A stretch of DNA of 29,751 nt. It comes from Actinidia chinensis. Its lineage: Eukaryota > Streptophyta > Magnoliopsida > Ericales > Actinidiaceae. The translations under genes and the position numbers were made by a program. Below, piece by piece: positions 1-10,016 of this stretch; the first letter of the stretch is position 1; every line of letters begins with the position of its first letter. Below the pieces are notes generated by a model. The model was not told where the DNA came from. It did not search any database and was given only the letters and a program-made list of their open reading frames with translations. The stretch is from positions 1-29,751 of the forward strand of contig VIGQ01000629.1 in the NCBI GenBank assembly GCA_009663005.1, read 5' to 3'.

Positions 1-556
1 AAAAAAAAATAGTAACAAAATTTTTTTAGAAATAAAAAGTGTTTGATAAAAGTTCACCATGAAAAAATAGAATCAGCACATCTGTGCAAGACAACCAGTG
101 GATTTTCTTCCCATATTATAATCAGCTAGACAATATACAAATTTATTAGGCTGTGTTTGGAATAAAAACAAATTGATGAAAAAAAAAGAAAAAGTTTATT
201 AAAAACAAATGGCCGCCCATATTTTCATCGCCATGCGCCAATCGCGCTTTTTGCGCCTATCCCAAGTAGCCTCGTCTGCATCAGGCGAGGTGCACAGTAG
301 TTGCGTCGCGCCGCGGCCTTTTTGGCCTAGGCGCGCGCCATACATAGTGCGCCTTTGACAACACTGATGCAGACGCCACAAGTCAAACACACAGTCATAA
401 TTGTTGGGCGTCATTGTATTTTAGGCAGATCGGTTTACCTTGACCATTGCACAACCAAGTGATGGGGGCAATTCACGGTTCTTAAGAAGAGCAGATTACG
501 TGCCTTGAAGTATTCTGATTTTATCAATCACTACCACCTAACGCATCCAGATTCTC
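1..556. other. AT-rich intergenic DNA, no gene recognised
   Basis: This stretch is AT-rich with poly-A runs and no open frame that I recognise, apart from the GC-rich island at 210-413. It lies just outside the start of the duplicated block, whose similarity to 18010 onward begins at about 557. Confidence 0.5.
210..413. repeat. GC-rich palindromic island, possible small MITE
   Basis: A short GC-rich island sits in strongly AT-rich surroundings. Its edges resemble each other in inverted orientation: ATGGCCGCCCA at the left, and ATGACGCCCA when the right edge is read on the minus strand. Inside there is a perfect 12-base inverted repeat, CGTCTGCATCAG at 273-284 against 364-375, and a GGCC-TTTTT-GGCC hairpin near 314-328. 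The minus strand is open across the island, but the 71-residue product is not recognised. No target duplication is clear, so the mobile-element reading is tentative. Confidence 0.35.
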
Positions 557-2574
557 TAACAAAATCACTCCCCTTATTTCATAATAGTGCATTCATATGG
601 TTTGAATTTGGGTTTTCTCCATTGAAGGAACAAGTAGACCATCTCCCATTTGTTTCTTTTTTTTTCATCGGATTCGAGTGAAAAATGGTATATAAATAAA
701 AAAGCTTGATTTAATCCTAAAAGACTACAATCTTTACTCTATTTTCATTTGAATCTTCTGACAAAATTCCCAAACTTTGTTCAAAAATGAGATTGAGAGG
801 AAACCCCCCCCACTAATCCTTACTTTTAAAAATGTTGGAATTATTGGGATTAAAAATGAAGTTTGAACGAACGATGCATCCTTGATTGATATGAATGAAA
901 AATTTTGTTCTCCTTTCATTTGATTTAAATTTGGTGAGTTGAAAGGATTGGAAGCAGGGGGGTTTTCCCCTCTCCATTAAATTAAATTTTAAATTGATTG
1001 ATTTGGGTTGGAGTCCAGGTAAGGTTTCGAGTTTTTTTAATGGGTAGTAGATCAATTACTTTCTCACTACTTAGGCTATCTATGGGTTTAGACCCGCTAT
1101 CCTATAACATATTATATGTTACCAAACTATATGTTACAAACTATTTGGCCCGGGTAAGTTGTAGTAATACTCTCCCTCACCCACCCCTTTGGATACTTAA
1201 GGCTTGAACTAATAGTACCTGTATTGTGGGAGGAAATTACATGGTGGCAAATTGATAAATAATAAAGCAAAATCCTTGGAAACAAGGATTGGTGTTTTAA
1301 ATTGTAAAAATTGTGAAATACTTTTTATATGCGGCCTTTCTAGTTTAAAACCAAGTTAAAAAATCATGACTTTGAACGTTTGGGAAAGAAATAGACAAGC
1401 GCGGTAGTCTAGGAGATTAAGTGTATTTATCCCTATACTTTTTTACGAGGGCGATATAATCTTTTGTCTTTCCTAATTGATCTAGACTTCAACATAGCTG
1501 TCAAACAAGTATGCAAATCCTAGCCAGGGGGAAGGAGGAAAGGAGGGACGATACTTTGGCACCACCATCCTGAGTGCCAGCGTGTCTTATTCTATTTATG
1601 AGACTTGATTAGAAGCATCTTGAATTCTTAATTAACTTTCATCTACACTTCTTCTAAAAACAAACATCGCAGTTTCACATCACTACTGGTTTTTCTAAAT
1701 GGGTATCGATTATAAGTTTGTTTCTTTTTATGTCCTAAAATCTATAAAGTTTCTTTCCTTTATGTAATGAAAATCGTTTTGCCTTGAAGGTAATGTCACG
1801 TACATAGATTTCAAAACCTAGAGGAGTGCTAAAAAGTCAAAAATAATTCTAACTTTGGAAATTCTTAAAATTTTGCATAATCTCACCCTATAAATTAACA
1901 CACACCCATCTCACACATGCACACTCTAGAAATAGGGAAATTTGGGATGGGGGAGGGAAAAAGATAGTTAGAACACAATGCATATAATAGCACACCTAGT
2001 CCTAATAACTCTAAAATAAAACATACAATATCTCGACTCTCAATCTCGTGATACGACGAACAACAAACATGCCCTACCCACGAGTTTAACAGTGCCTACA
2101 AATGTGCACTGACCAAAAACACTCCAATTCGCAAATCTAATAGGAACCACAACATTTTACACACACTCCATTCACTAGTTAACAGGATTGTCACTCACTG
2201 CTATTCACAACTAGAAAAAGAATCAACCGTCTGTCAATGTACACCCTCCCGCAAAAACATGTACCACTCTACCAACCTACACGTCTCACATGTCCAACAT
2301 CCGCCTCCACTCCTACGTATACCCGTTCTCACCGTAAACAGCCTTCACTTCCCTTTCTTAGGTTTGCTACCGTTGTCGAGGTTTAACGTCCTCCACTTCC
2401 CCATCTTTCATGTTAGCAAACCCATTATCACGTCTCCTGGCCAGGTTTGACACCTCACATGCACGCCACTCCTTTCTAAGATATGTTTCCCACACCCCAC
2501 CCACCCAACCCACCACTCACCCACCCAAGGGATGCATTATCACTCCGTTAAGAGTCGAAAACAAGTTACACAAT

Positions 2575-2704
2575 CAACAACCATCACACAAATTACCAAC
2601 TAGTTTAGGTCTTCACATTAACTACAAAGTTTTAACACATCAACAACCAATCACCACAATTATCCCAACTAGTTTATGGTCTTCACATTAACATAAAAGT
2701 TATA
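2575..2704. repeat. Two-copy tandem repeat of about 65 bp
   Basis: The units at about 2575-2640 and 2641-2704 both run from a CAACAACCATCAC-like start through AACTAGTTTA and GTCTTCACATTAAC to an AAAGTT end. The same two-unit arrangement is found at 28775-28898 in copy B, so the tandem repeat predates the segmental duplication. Confidence 0.65.
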
Positions 2705-2714
2705 GAAGCATATA

Positions 2715-2799
2715 GGGGCGGGGGGGGGGGGGGGGGGGGGTTAAAACACCACGCAGTAAGAAAAAGCCAAATAGGGGTCACATAGTGAGCAGGGTGGCG
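2715..2799. repeat. Copy-A-specific insert with a 21-base G run
   Basis: Copy A carries about 85 bases, including an unbroken G run at 2720-2740, between GCATATA and GTAATCCGTAAAGCACATAAA. Copy B passes directly from GCATATATAATCC to GAAAGCACATAAA near 28910. The remainder of the insert is unique sequence without a recognisable gene. Confidence 0.55.
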
Positions 2800-3060
2800 G
2801 TAATCCGTAAAGCACATAAACTCAGCAACTATGATATTAAGCGTCACTTTCAGCTCACATAACACATAATAATGTACTTTTTCTACAATTAATATTTCGC
2901 CCACTCACTAATCAACAATACGCATTAAATTTAATATTCTTTTTGCTAGTTTCCAATTATAAATCAAGTTAAAAATCCATACCACAAAGCGAGTGCGAAA
3001 ACATGTCGCCGCGACCTCAATGGAATCCTACGGTACCCGTCCAAGGCATTAACACAGGGG

Positions 3061-3079
3061 TGTTTAGAATTAATGAAAT

Positions 3080-3115
<36 letters not shown>

Positions 3116-3267
3116 CTATATTTTGTTTGGAGTATATAGCGAGATGAGGAAGAAGAATTGTATATATTGTGATGGTGTATCTTACAAAGGAAGAGAAAGA
3201 GATTTATATAGACAAACTAGGTGAGGGTAAACAAGACCAATCTATCCCTAGGTATGTATATCCAACA
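3061..3267 (-). repeat. 3' LTR of copia element 1
   Basis: On the plus strand this 207-base repeat begins TGTTTAGAATTAATG and ends TATCCAACA, giving the expected TG...CA termini. It pairs with 8185-8377. It contains a TA microsatellite of about 15 units at 3083-3112 that is much shorter in the partner LTR. The shared core includes GTATCTTACAAAGG and GACAAACTAGGTG-like words. Confidence 0.88.
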
Positions 3268-3276
3268 CCCCCTCAA
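3268..3276 (-). other. Polypurine tract of copia element 1
   Basis: The minus strand reads TTGAGGGGG immediately before the 3' LTR. This is the standard plus-strand primer position and composition for copia elements. Confidence 0.85.
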
Positions 3277-6200
3277 TTCAAGGAGGTTTTGTAGATACCA
3301 ACTTGAGTTTGGTGGCGAGAGTATCAAGCGACCAGTAAGAGAGTTTAGTGAAGATATTAGTTGTCTGTTCGGCAGAAGAATTAGGAAGAAGATGAAACCG
3401 TACCGTGAACACCATGCTGTCGATAATGGCAGTCAACCAATATGTTTAGTATGATCCTGAAAAACATCATTGTAGCATCAATATGGCACTCGATTGTCAC
3501 AGTGACTTTACAGTAGCCCCAGAATGACTACGCCCATGTACCCTGAAGAATGCATCCGAAGCAAGTAGCTCCTGTGTGGTGTCAGCAAAGCATGATACTC
3601 AGCCTCAGTGCGAGAACGAGCAACAATGAGTCTGATTCTTCTACGCCAAGGGGTAAAAGGTGAAGGGGGAAGAATTGAGGAGTCGCCCTAAGAAGAAGCA
3701 AAGCCGTGTAGAAAACGTCGATCCGTATGGATCCCCGCAATCAAGCTTCAGAATAGGCTAGCAGCTGAAAGAGGCTGACTGGAAAATGTAGCCAGGAAAG
3801 GGGTGCCCTTAACATACCGATGATGCGTATACGCATCATAATGTGTGGAGCGAGGTGCAGACATGAACTGACTGACAAGATGAACAGCATGAGCAATGTC
3901 ATGATGAGTGCCAGTCAGGTAAATTAGGCTGGCCGACGATCTTCTATATCGGGTAAAGCATTAGGTAACAGGTCTCCATCAAGAATAAGACGAGCATTTT
4001 CCTCTAGATGGGTAGAGGCATTCTTACCCTCTGAAATGCCAGCAACGGTACGAAGATCCGAGGCATACTTGGGGTCTATAAGAGAGTATCCAGTAGAGCC
4101 CGATAACTTTCACGACCAAGAAAAGTAGCTCAAGGGACCACATCTTTCATCTCAAAGTGACGATGAAGAAGTCCAGGGAGCTCATAGATACCATGACATC
4201 ATCTCCATGTTGTCATAATCATCTCATCCACATAGAGAAGAATGAGAACGATGCCATGAGCCAGACTGCGAAGTAAAGAGAGCAGAGTCATAGGCCACTA
4301 GCAGAGAAGGCGAAGATCACAATGGTAAAAAGCTAAAATTGGCATACAGTCACGTGATCTTGCTTAACCATAAAGAGCATGACGAAGCCAACATCCCTTA
4401 TTTGGAGGAGTAGGAAGAACCAGTAGGAAGCGGGCATATAACTTCCTCAGTCAATCACCTGGAGAAGCATTCTTAACATCCTCTGGCATAAGGACTCAAC
4501 CACGAGTAGGCATCAACAGTAAGACGATCCGACCAGAGGTATTCTGTCAACATAGCAAAGTCTTTCATAGTCAATACCATACTCTTGAGTAAAAACCCTT
4601 AGCAACCAGACGGCTTTGTAGCGCTCCACATATCCAATCAACTCGGTCTTGATCTTATAAACCTAGCGCACCCAATAATAGATTTACAGGAGAAGATCAA
4701 CAAGGTCCTAAGTGTGCTTCCTATCAAGACCTCTAGTTCCAGTCATAGCGCTTCCAAATAAGGGGGGTTAGTACTTGCCTCACGATAGTTCGAGGCTCAT
4801 AGTGGGCTAGACAGTAAAAACAATTATAGTCTCGAAGATAAGAGGAACTATTCCCTACCCGACGTGGAATGACGGACAGAATGTCCTCAGGTAAGGAATA
4901 TGAGGCATAATTAGAGAGTAGGATCATGGATGACGACTTCACGGGATAGCCATCGGGCTGTGGCGCCACAGGAAGTATCATCAATATGGTCAGCAGGAAC
5001 ATCAACATCTTCCAGAGAAAAGGTCACTGGAAGGATCAGTAGGTAGGAAGAGTGGAAGAAAGAGGACATCTGAACAGGGACAAGAGGAAAATATCTTTAT
5101 GTTCCCACAAGACACATGACGATATAACTCGCAGACGACTAACAAAGATCCCAAACAACGATAGCCTGTCATGCTCATTCCATACCCCAAGAAGCACACA
5201 GACGAGCCTAGGCTCTAGTTTAGTTCGCTCTGTGGTTGTATAGACAAACAGGCCACACAACCAAGACACGAAGGGAAGGTAATCTGAGGATTACCTTAGA
5301 ACTCTCTTTATAAGTGAGATTACCAAGAAGGGGTGAAGTGTAACTCGATTTAAATAGTATAGCACGCGTGAGAGTAACTTCTCCCCAAAAGCGCTCTCGG
5401 GACAACCAAAGAAATTGAGGAGAGCACAGAGGTACTGGCCTTAAATGGCGTGTTTTCGTTCTCCCCGCCCCATTCCTGTTGGGAAGTACCATGACAAGAT
5501 CGGTGGGCAGAGTGCCCTTGTTCACGTAAAAGGCGGGAAGGAGGTATCACAGTATTCTTGGCATTCTGAGCGAAGACTTTGATATCACGGAAAATTGTTT
5601 TTGATCATGCGAATGCAAAATCAATATAGTTTGTTGTAATTGGGATCTATCTTTAAAAAGGTCAGGCCAGTATATCGCGAGAAATCATCTACAAATCGAA
5701 CAAAAGACTGGGAACCTCCATAGTAGAAGTGAGAAGACAAGGCCCCAATATCAGATGAACTAAAGCAAATGGCGCAGAGGATACTTATAGTGTGGCTGTT
5801 AGTAAAAGATACGCAGTTGCTTAGCCGTTGACAAGACTGACATCAAGGTGTTTCTTATAGTCGGACCTAACACCTTTAAGATATAAGAAAACGGTATCAA
5901 CCCAACTAACACATGACTAAACGAAGAATTCCAATTACGAAGGATGGTGACGAAGAGTGTAAGAAGTGGCGGCATAGTAGAAATATGAAGGTGAAGATGT
6001 ATGAGCTGAATGGCGACCATGCCTACGCCTATCCAGAGTCTGACGCCGTCCCTTGATTCTTCACAAACAACCAGTGGAAGCGAAAAGTAATAGTAAGTCC
6101 AAGATCACATATTGACCAGTAAAAACAAGATTAAGTGCAAGTTACGGACGTAGTAGTTATTGGGAAGAGAAGAGTGGAAGTGGAGACATGCCCAACATGA

Positions 6201-6480
6201 TCACAGTCATAGAGGAACCATAGCAGTACATGAAACAACAGAAATGAAACTCATCTGAATTTCGAGAGAAACCGATAAATCAGAGGTCGATGATTACTAC
6301 ACCCATAGGTCAACAAATCAGAAGATAATACCTGTAAAGGCAACATATACAGTAGAAGGATTACTACCGGAGGCTAACGATATCTGCTGAACAAGAGCCA
6401 TGAAGACATGAACATCGACATTGTAGGAGAGGCGGAAGCAGTATAGGCCACACCAGCATGCAGCAGTAGACTGAGGACGA
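3277..6480 (-). pseudogene. Copia element 1 pol: protease-linked region, integrase, reverse transcriptase and RNase H remnants
   Basis: Read on the minus strand with many frame shifts, copia Pol landmarks appear in the correct order. Integrase-like sequence lies at about 5050-6000, including a QEWGGENE-like fragment of the conserved NGVAERKNR region near 5460. It is followed by RTKLEPR, VFLG-YG and HVSCGNIKIF-like segments that usually close the integrase. Reverse transcriptase covers about 3950-4690, with WVYKIK-like, ERYKA and FTQEYGIDYE words and the catalytic box read as YVDE at 4223-4234. RNase H covers about 3290-3650, with SRTEAEYHAL and TKHI. In the second position of the YVDD box the codon reads Glu (GAG) rather than Asp. 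The protein is not translatable as it stands. Exact domain borders are uncertain because of the indels. Confidence 0.85.
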
Positions 6481-7170
6481 TGTCTCGACAGGTAGGGTTA
6501 TTGGGACCATCGGACCTATAATGGCCATTTCCTCCGCTGGCGACAGGGTTTTGCAATCTGAAATATGACAAGTGAGCGCGATGGTCAGTCCCAATACAGA
6601 ATGTGCACTTATTAGGTAGAGAGGCTGATCCACCAGAGGATTGGAGAACCAGAGTCTGAAAACCTGCGAGAACCACCCGAGGAGCCCGTCCTCGGAACTA
6701 GATAGCAAAACAGTTGCCACATTGGAGTCACGACCAGGGCCAAGATGAGTCTCCTCAGATAACAACTCCTAGATAGCCTGCTCCATGTAGGAAAGAGGGA
6801 TGCGATAAGGAGGATGCTCGAACACTCGGCTCATATATATCAGAGAGTCCCGTAAGAAATGAATAGGCGGCTGCTGATCTCGATAAGTGCAAACAAGTAG
6901 AATCACCAGCACATAACAACTTGGGCTCAGACGGTGTCACTGGTCCCATATTGATATATCTGAGGCAAGAAGCACTGATAGACTATCCAGGTTCTGCTCT
7001 TTCGGCACAGGAAATCATAGCTGATACTGATAAGCCAGATTCAGCAGTAGTATATCTGTGACAAGAAATCCAATGGCATTAGCAGTGTCAAATCGCCCAA
7101 ACTTTAAGACTGATCGAAGGAATAGAAGTATGTCGGATCCACGTGATGTTGATGGTTTTTGACTATCCAT
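6480..7170 (-). pseudogene. Copia element 1 gag remnant with zinc knuckle
   Basis: The minus strand from about 7170 down to 6480 carries gag-like sequence. An ATG lies at 7168-7170 followed by MDSQKPSTSRGS, but I am not sure this is the original start. A zinc-knuckle pattern, CTFC then IGTDHRA and a displaced Cys-Tyr-Phe-Arg, lies at about 6566-6606. It matches CX2CX4HX4C if one frame slip is allowed. Gag forms the virus-like particle of copia elements and the knuckle binds the element RNA. The frame is broken in several places. Confidence 0.6.
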
Positions 7171-7649
7171 TCTTTATTTCGTCCAATCGAACGATGAACT
7201 CAGTAGGCGCGCTCAGCCACCCTGGGTCGGTGTCCTTAATATCACAGTAACGTACCGCCCAAGTTTTCCTTCCTTTGGAAAATGGATATCGCTTGAGACC
7301 ATGTATATAATTGGGTCCGTCCAAGTAATATATAGTCTAGAAACTTCAAGATTATCCTATATCACTAAGAGCACAAAATCCAAATCGAGAGAAAACAAGA
7401 AAAAGTAGTGCAAATAGCTCAATTCCAAGCAAGTAACAAAGTAGAAATCGCAGAAAACCGAGTGCGGAAACGGAATCAGAAGACCCAATTACTCCCAAAA
7501 ACATGAAACTGAAGCCAAAAATAAGAATAATTTCAAACTTTGGGGTCCTAACTGTCGAAATCAGACACTGCTGGGTCTAAAATTGACAAATCACAGAGGT
7601 GTCCAGGGCCAAGACTGTAATTACATGTGTGCTGACTCACTGCGCTAGG

Positions 7650-7815
7650 GCTGAAATGTCACGGCCTAATTAGGGCCTGACGTCACACACTGTAGGGCTG
7701 ACGTCATGATGCGCTCAGGGCTGATGTCACGCAGATTAGGGCTGACATCACGAGGATCAAGGTTGACAATCACACGATTAGGGCCTGATTTCACGCGATT
7801 TAGGCTACGTCAATG
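7650..7815. repeat. Leader repeats with TGACGTCA palindromes in copia element 1
   Basis: In the untranslated leader between the primer site and gag there are six or seven imperfect copies of a roughly 25-28-base unit, close to TTAGGGCTGACGTCACGCGA. Two copies contain an exact palindromic TGACGTCA, at 7678-7685 and 7699-7706. The others read TGATGTCA, TGACATCA or similar. TGACGTCA is the known core for plant TGA/bZIP factors (the as-1 and CRE class). Whether it acts as an element enhancer is inference. Confidence 0.7.
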
Positions 7816-8170
7816 TACCGCATGGATATGCACAACACTGTCCGGCGCTAGGCGCTTTTGTCCCGGCGCGTGGCAGCGCGTGAGCAAGATGGCAGCGTGG
7901 AGGCGCGTGGGCAATCGACTGGAGGCGGCATGATTCCTTGTTGCGAGTAGATCTAACTCGCGACGATTGGTGGCGCGTGCGGGCGCGTGGAGAGGATTCC
8001 GGCGATGTTCTCAGTTCCGTGGACTCAAAATTGCACGAGGGAACACAAATGGTGTGTTCAAATATTAGATTCGAACAATTTTTCTTTCTAACATCAATAG
8101 TACTGGGTTCGAAAAATAACAAAAATCAGAGGAGAAAAGTCAAAAATCGAAGCAAGAATGTTAAAAACAA

Positions 8171-8184
8171 GGGCTCTGATACCA
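8171..8184 (-). other. Primer-binding site of copia element 1
   Basis: The minus strand reads TGGTATCAGAGCCC directly after the 5' LTR. This is the classic plant copia site complementary to the 3' end of initiator methionine tRNA. Confidence 0.95.
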
Positions 8185-8377
8185 TGTTGAATAAAATTGG
8201 TAATTATATATATATATTATATGTTAGTTGTTCAGAGGTATAGAAGATAAGGAAAGAAGAAGAATTGTTATAATGTGTGAAGTGGTTGTATCTTACAAGG
8301 GGAGAAAGCGAGTTTTATATGACAAAACCTAGGTGGATAAAAGAACCACTCGAGCCCTAGTTCTTTATAATACAACA
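8185..8377 (-). repeat. 5' LTR of copia element 1
   Basis: On the plus strand this 193-base repeat begins TGTTGAATAAAATTGG and ends AATACAACA. It matches 3061-3267 with many small indels and a shorter TA microsatellite. It should hold the element promoter, but I can place no exact TATA box because the (TA)n tract confuses the signal. Confidence 0.88.
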
Positions 8378-8593
8378 GGAAGGGGAATGGTGTCGTGGTG
8401 GTGGTGAATGTGAAGAGAGTACGAGAGTGAGGCGAACGTGAGAGAGAGAGAGAGAGAGGAGGGTGGGATGGTGGTGCGACGGTGGTCACCACCGGCGCTA
8501 TCCTGCAGTAGTGTCCGTGAATGAGGGAGAAGAGAAAGCGATCGAGAGAGACGTTTAAAGCAGACGCGAGAAATGGTATGGCTGATTCAAACT
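8378..8593. repeat. Segmental duplication copy A, right part
   Basis: This short block resumes similarity to copy B at about 29275-29515. Shared features are a GGGGAA start, GTGGTG repeats, a GA microsatellite (8438-8457, against a longer one at 29340-29376), the GGTGGTCACC word, and a GATGAGGGAGAAGAGA-like tail ending at GGCTGATT. No gene is recognised. Similarity ends close to the left edge of the foldback element that starts at 8594. Confidence 0.75.
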
Positions 8594-9930
8594 ATTAATC
8601 CCACCCACCCTGACACGGGTGGGTGGGGATGGTGACTGATGTTGGCCTTTTTGGGGCAATTTTGCCCTTCTCTCTCTCTCTCCCCCCCCCTTTTCGCTCT
8701 TTCTCTTACCCATTAATTTTTTTTTTGAATACCATAACTTGGTTAGTTATTAAAAAAATAGTAAATTTTTATAATTTTTTTTTTACTTTCACCTCCGAAT
8801 TTTTCTCTATTTTTTTTAACTCTAAGAATTTATTTATTTTTTTTTTAATACACTCTTCTGTCTTTTTTTTAAAAGTTTTTAACACTAAAATTTTTTAGTA
8901 TTTTAATTTGTCATAAAAATCACAGAAGACAAATAATAACTTTTAACATATCATCGATTATAAAGTTCAATATTACTTAAAGGGGTGAATTGCTATATAA
9001 AAAAATTTTTTTTTAAACTGATTAAAATTTTATAAATCGCTGTTACGCCTACTTAAAATCAACACCTAAAATTTTAAGTGTTTAAAAGATTTTAAAAATT
9101 TGGGAAGAACGAAATGGTATTAAAGATTAATAAACAATTCTTATGTGTTTAAATTATAATAATTGTTTATGTGTTCACTCCTTTATTTTTTTTTTTTTTA
9201 AAAAAAAAATATGGATCACAATTTTAATATTGTTTTATCAATTCGATTGTCGAGTAAAAAAAGAAATATTTTTTGATCTCATTTTTTTTATATAAAAATA
9301 TAATGAGGATGAAAAGAAAATTATAAAATGTTAATCAGAATGTTTTAATATAAAAATTCAGAAGTGAAAGTAAAAAGGAAAAAAATAGAATCAAAGGGTA
9401 ATTAAAAGAACAAAAAAACTAAAAAGGTTTTGAATGCCATATATAAGAATTTATGAGTAAAATTTTATAATTTATTTTAACCCCCCCTTAATGTTTTTTT
9501 ATAAAAAAAAATGTGGACATAAAAAATTTTTGAGTATACAATTTTGGAGGTGATAGTAAAGGAATTATAAAAGTTGGATCATAAAAAATTTTTTCAATAA
9601 AATTCATAAGGTGAACGTAAAAAAATTATTTGTTTAATAATATGGATTCAAAAAAAAAAATTAATGTTGATAGAGAAGAGTGAAGGGGTGAGTGAGAGAG
9701 ATAGATATAAAGGGGTGGATAGAAATAGAGAGAAATGAGTGATTCAAAAACTTCATGAGAAAATAAATAATTTTATAAAAAAAAAGTTAATGAAAACAGA
9801 ATAAACTATAACAGACATACAAAACTGAAAAAGATAGAGAGAGGAGAGAGAAAGACAGGGATAAGGGGGCCCATTTGGTCCTTGAAAAGGGGGCAACGAT
9901 TAGGGTCTGTTCCTGTGGGTGGGATTAATA
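8594..9930. mobile_element. Foldback/MITE-like element with long inverted-repeat arms
   Basis: The ends are inverted copies of each other: TATTAATCCCACCCAC at about 8593-8608 and GTGGGTGGGATTAATA at 9915-9930. Similarity continues inward. GTTGGCCTTTTTGGGGCAA and a CT-rich run at the left pair with a GCCC-rich and GAGA-rich run at the right. CATTAATTTTTTTTTTGAAT near 8711 pairs with ATTCAAAAAAAAAAATTAATG near 9645. The interior is extremely AT-rich with degenerate repeats around CACCTCCRAATTTTT and no transposase. A local hairpin, CCCACCCACCC at 8600-8610 against 8617-8627, lies at the left tip. The superfamily is unknown. A TA target duplication would fit but is not proven. Confidence 0.6.
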
Positions 9931-10016
9931 TATCTCATCCACCTCCTCTTGGACCATTCCACATCACTACCACATCTACACCTTTGCCTTTGACACAAAT
10001 CCCTGAAACTCATTAA
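9931..10016. other. Short unassigned spacer
   Basis: This is non-repetitive sequence between two candidate inverted-repeat elements. No coding signal is visible. Confidence 0.4.

Larger units (their letters stand above)
557..3060. repeat. Segmental duplication copy A, left part
   Basis: This block aligns by eye, in the same order and orientation, with 18010-19800 and then with 22530-23472 plus 28552-29190. Shared landmarks include GACCATCTCCC, TGAATTCTTAATTAACTTTC-like and CCTTGAAGGTAA words, a TCTAGAAnnnGGGAAATTTGGGA stretch, and the CAAAGCGAGTGCGA and GGTACCCGTCCAAGGCAT words at the right end. Differences are mostly single-base indels. The block contains no convincing gene. In the model proposed here it is part of a giant intron between the TIR and NBS exons of a TNL gene. 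Confidence 0.8.
3061..8377 (-). mobile_element. Ty1/copia LTR retrotransposon 1 (minus strand), full length but broken
   Basis: This is a complete 5.3 kb element with two LTRs, a tRNA primer-binding site, a polypurine tract and gag-pol remnants in copia order (Gag, protease, integrase, reverse transcriptase, RNase H when read on the minus strand). No frame is intact. The short LTRs of about 200 bases and the motif set recall the Retrofit/Ale-like copia lineages, but this lineage assignment is an inference. It interrupts copy A. Copy B at about 29190-29275 lacks it, which gives a near-empty site. A possible target duplication is AGGGG, seen at 3056-3060 and 8381-8385. Three bases (GGA) lie between the right LTR end and that word, so the duplication is unproven. 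Confidence 0.92.

Noticed and set aside
734..1207. Short open frames on both strands
   Set aside because: They lie inside the non-coding duplicated block and are not conserved in the second copy at 18010 onward.
2259..2691. Plus-strand frames of 63 and 93 codons
   Set aside because: Their homologous DNA in copy B does not keep the frames; the composition is Pro/His/Thr-rich from CCAC repeats.
3083..3112. TA run considered as a promoter TATA box
   Set aside because: It is a microsatellite inside an LTR and differs greatly in length between the two LTRs.
8268..8492. Minus-strand frame with Ser/Leu/Pro-rich product
   Set aside because: It results from the GA microsatellite and GTGGTG repeats. 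The matching frame at 29127-29411 is open for the same low-complexity reason.
8623..8898. Phe-rich 91-codon frame
   Set aside because: It lies in the T-rich arm of the foldback element; the hydrophobic product is a by-product of T runs.
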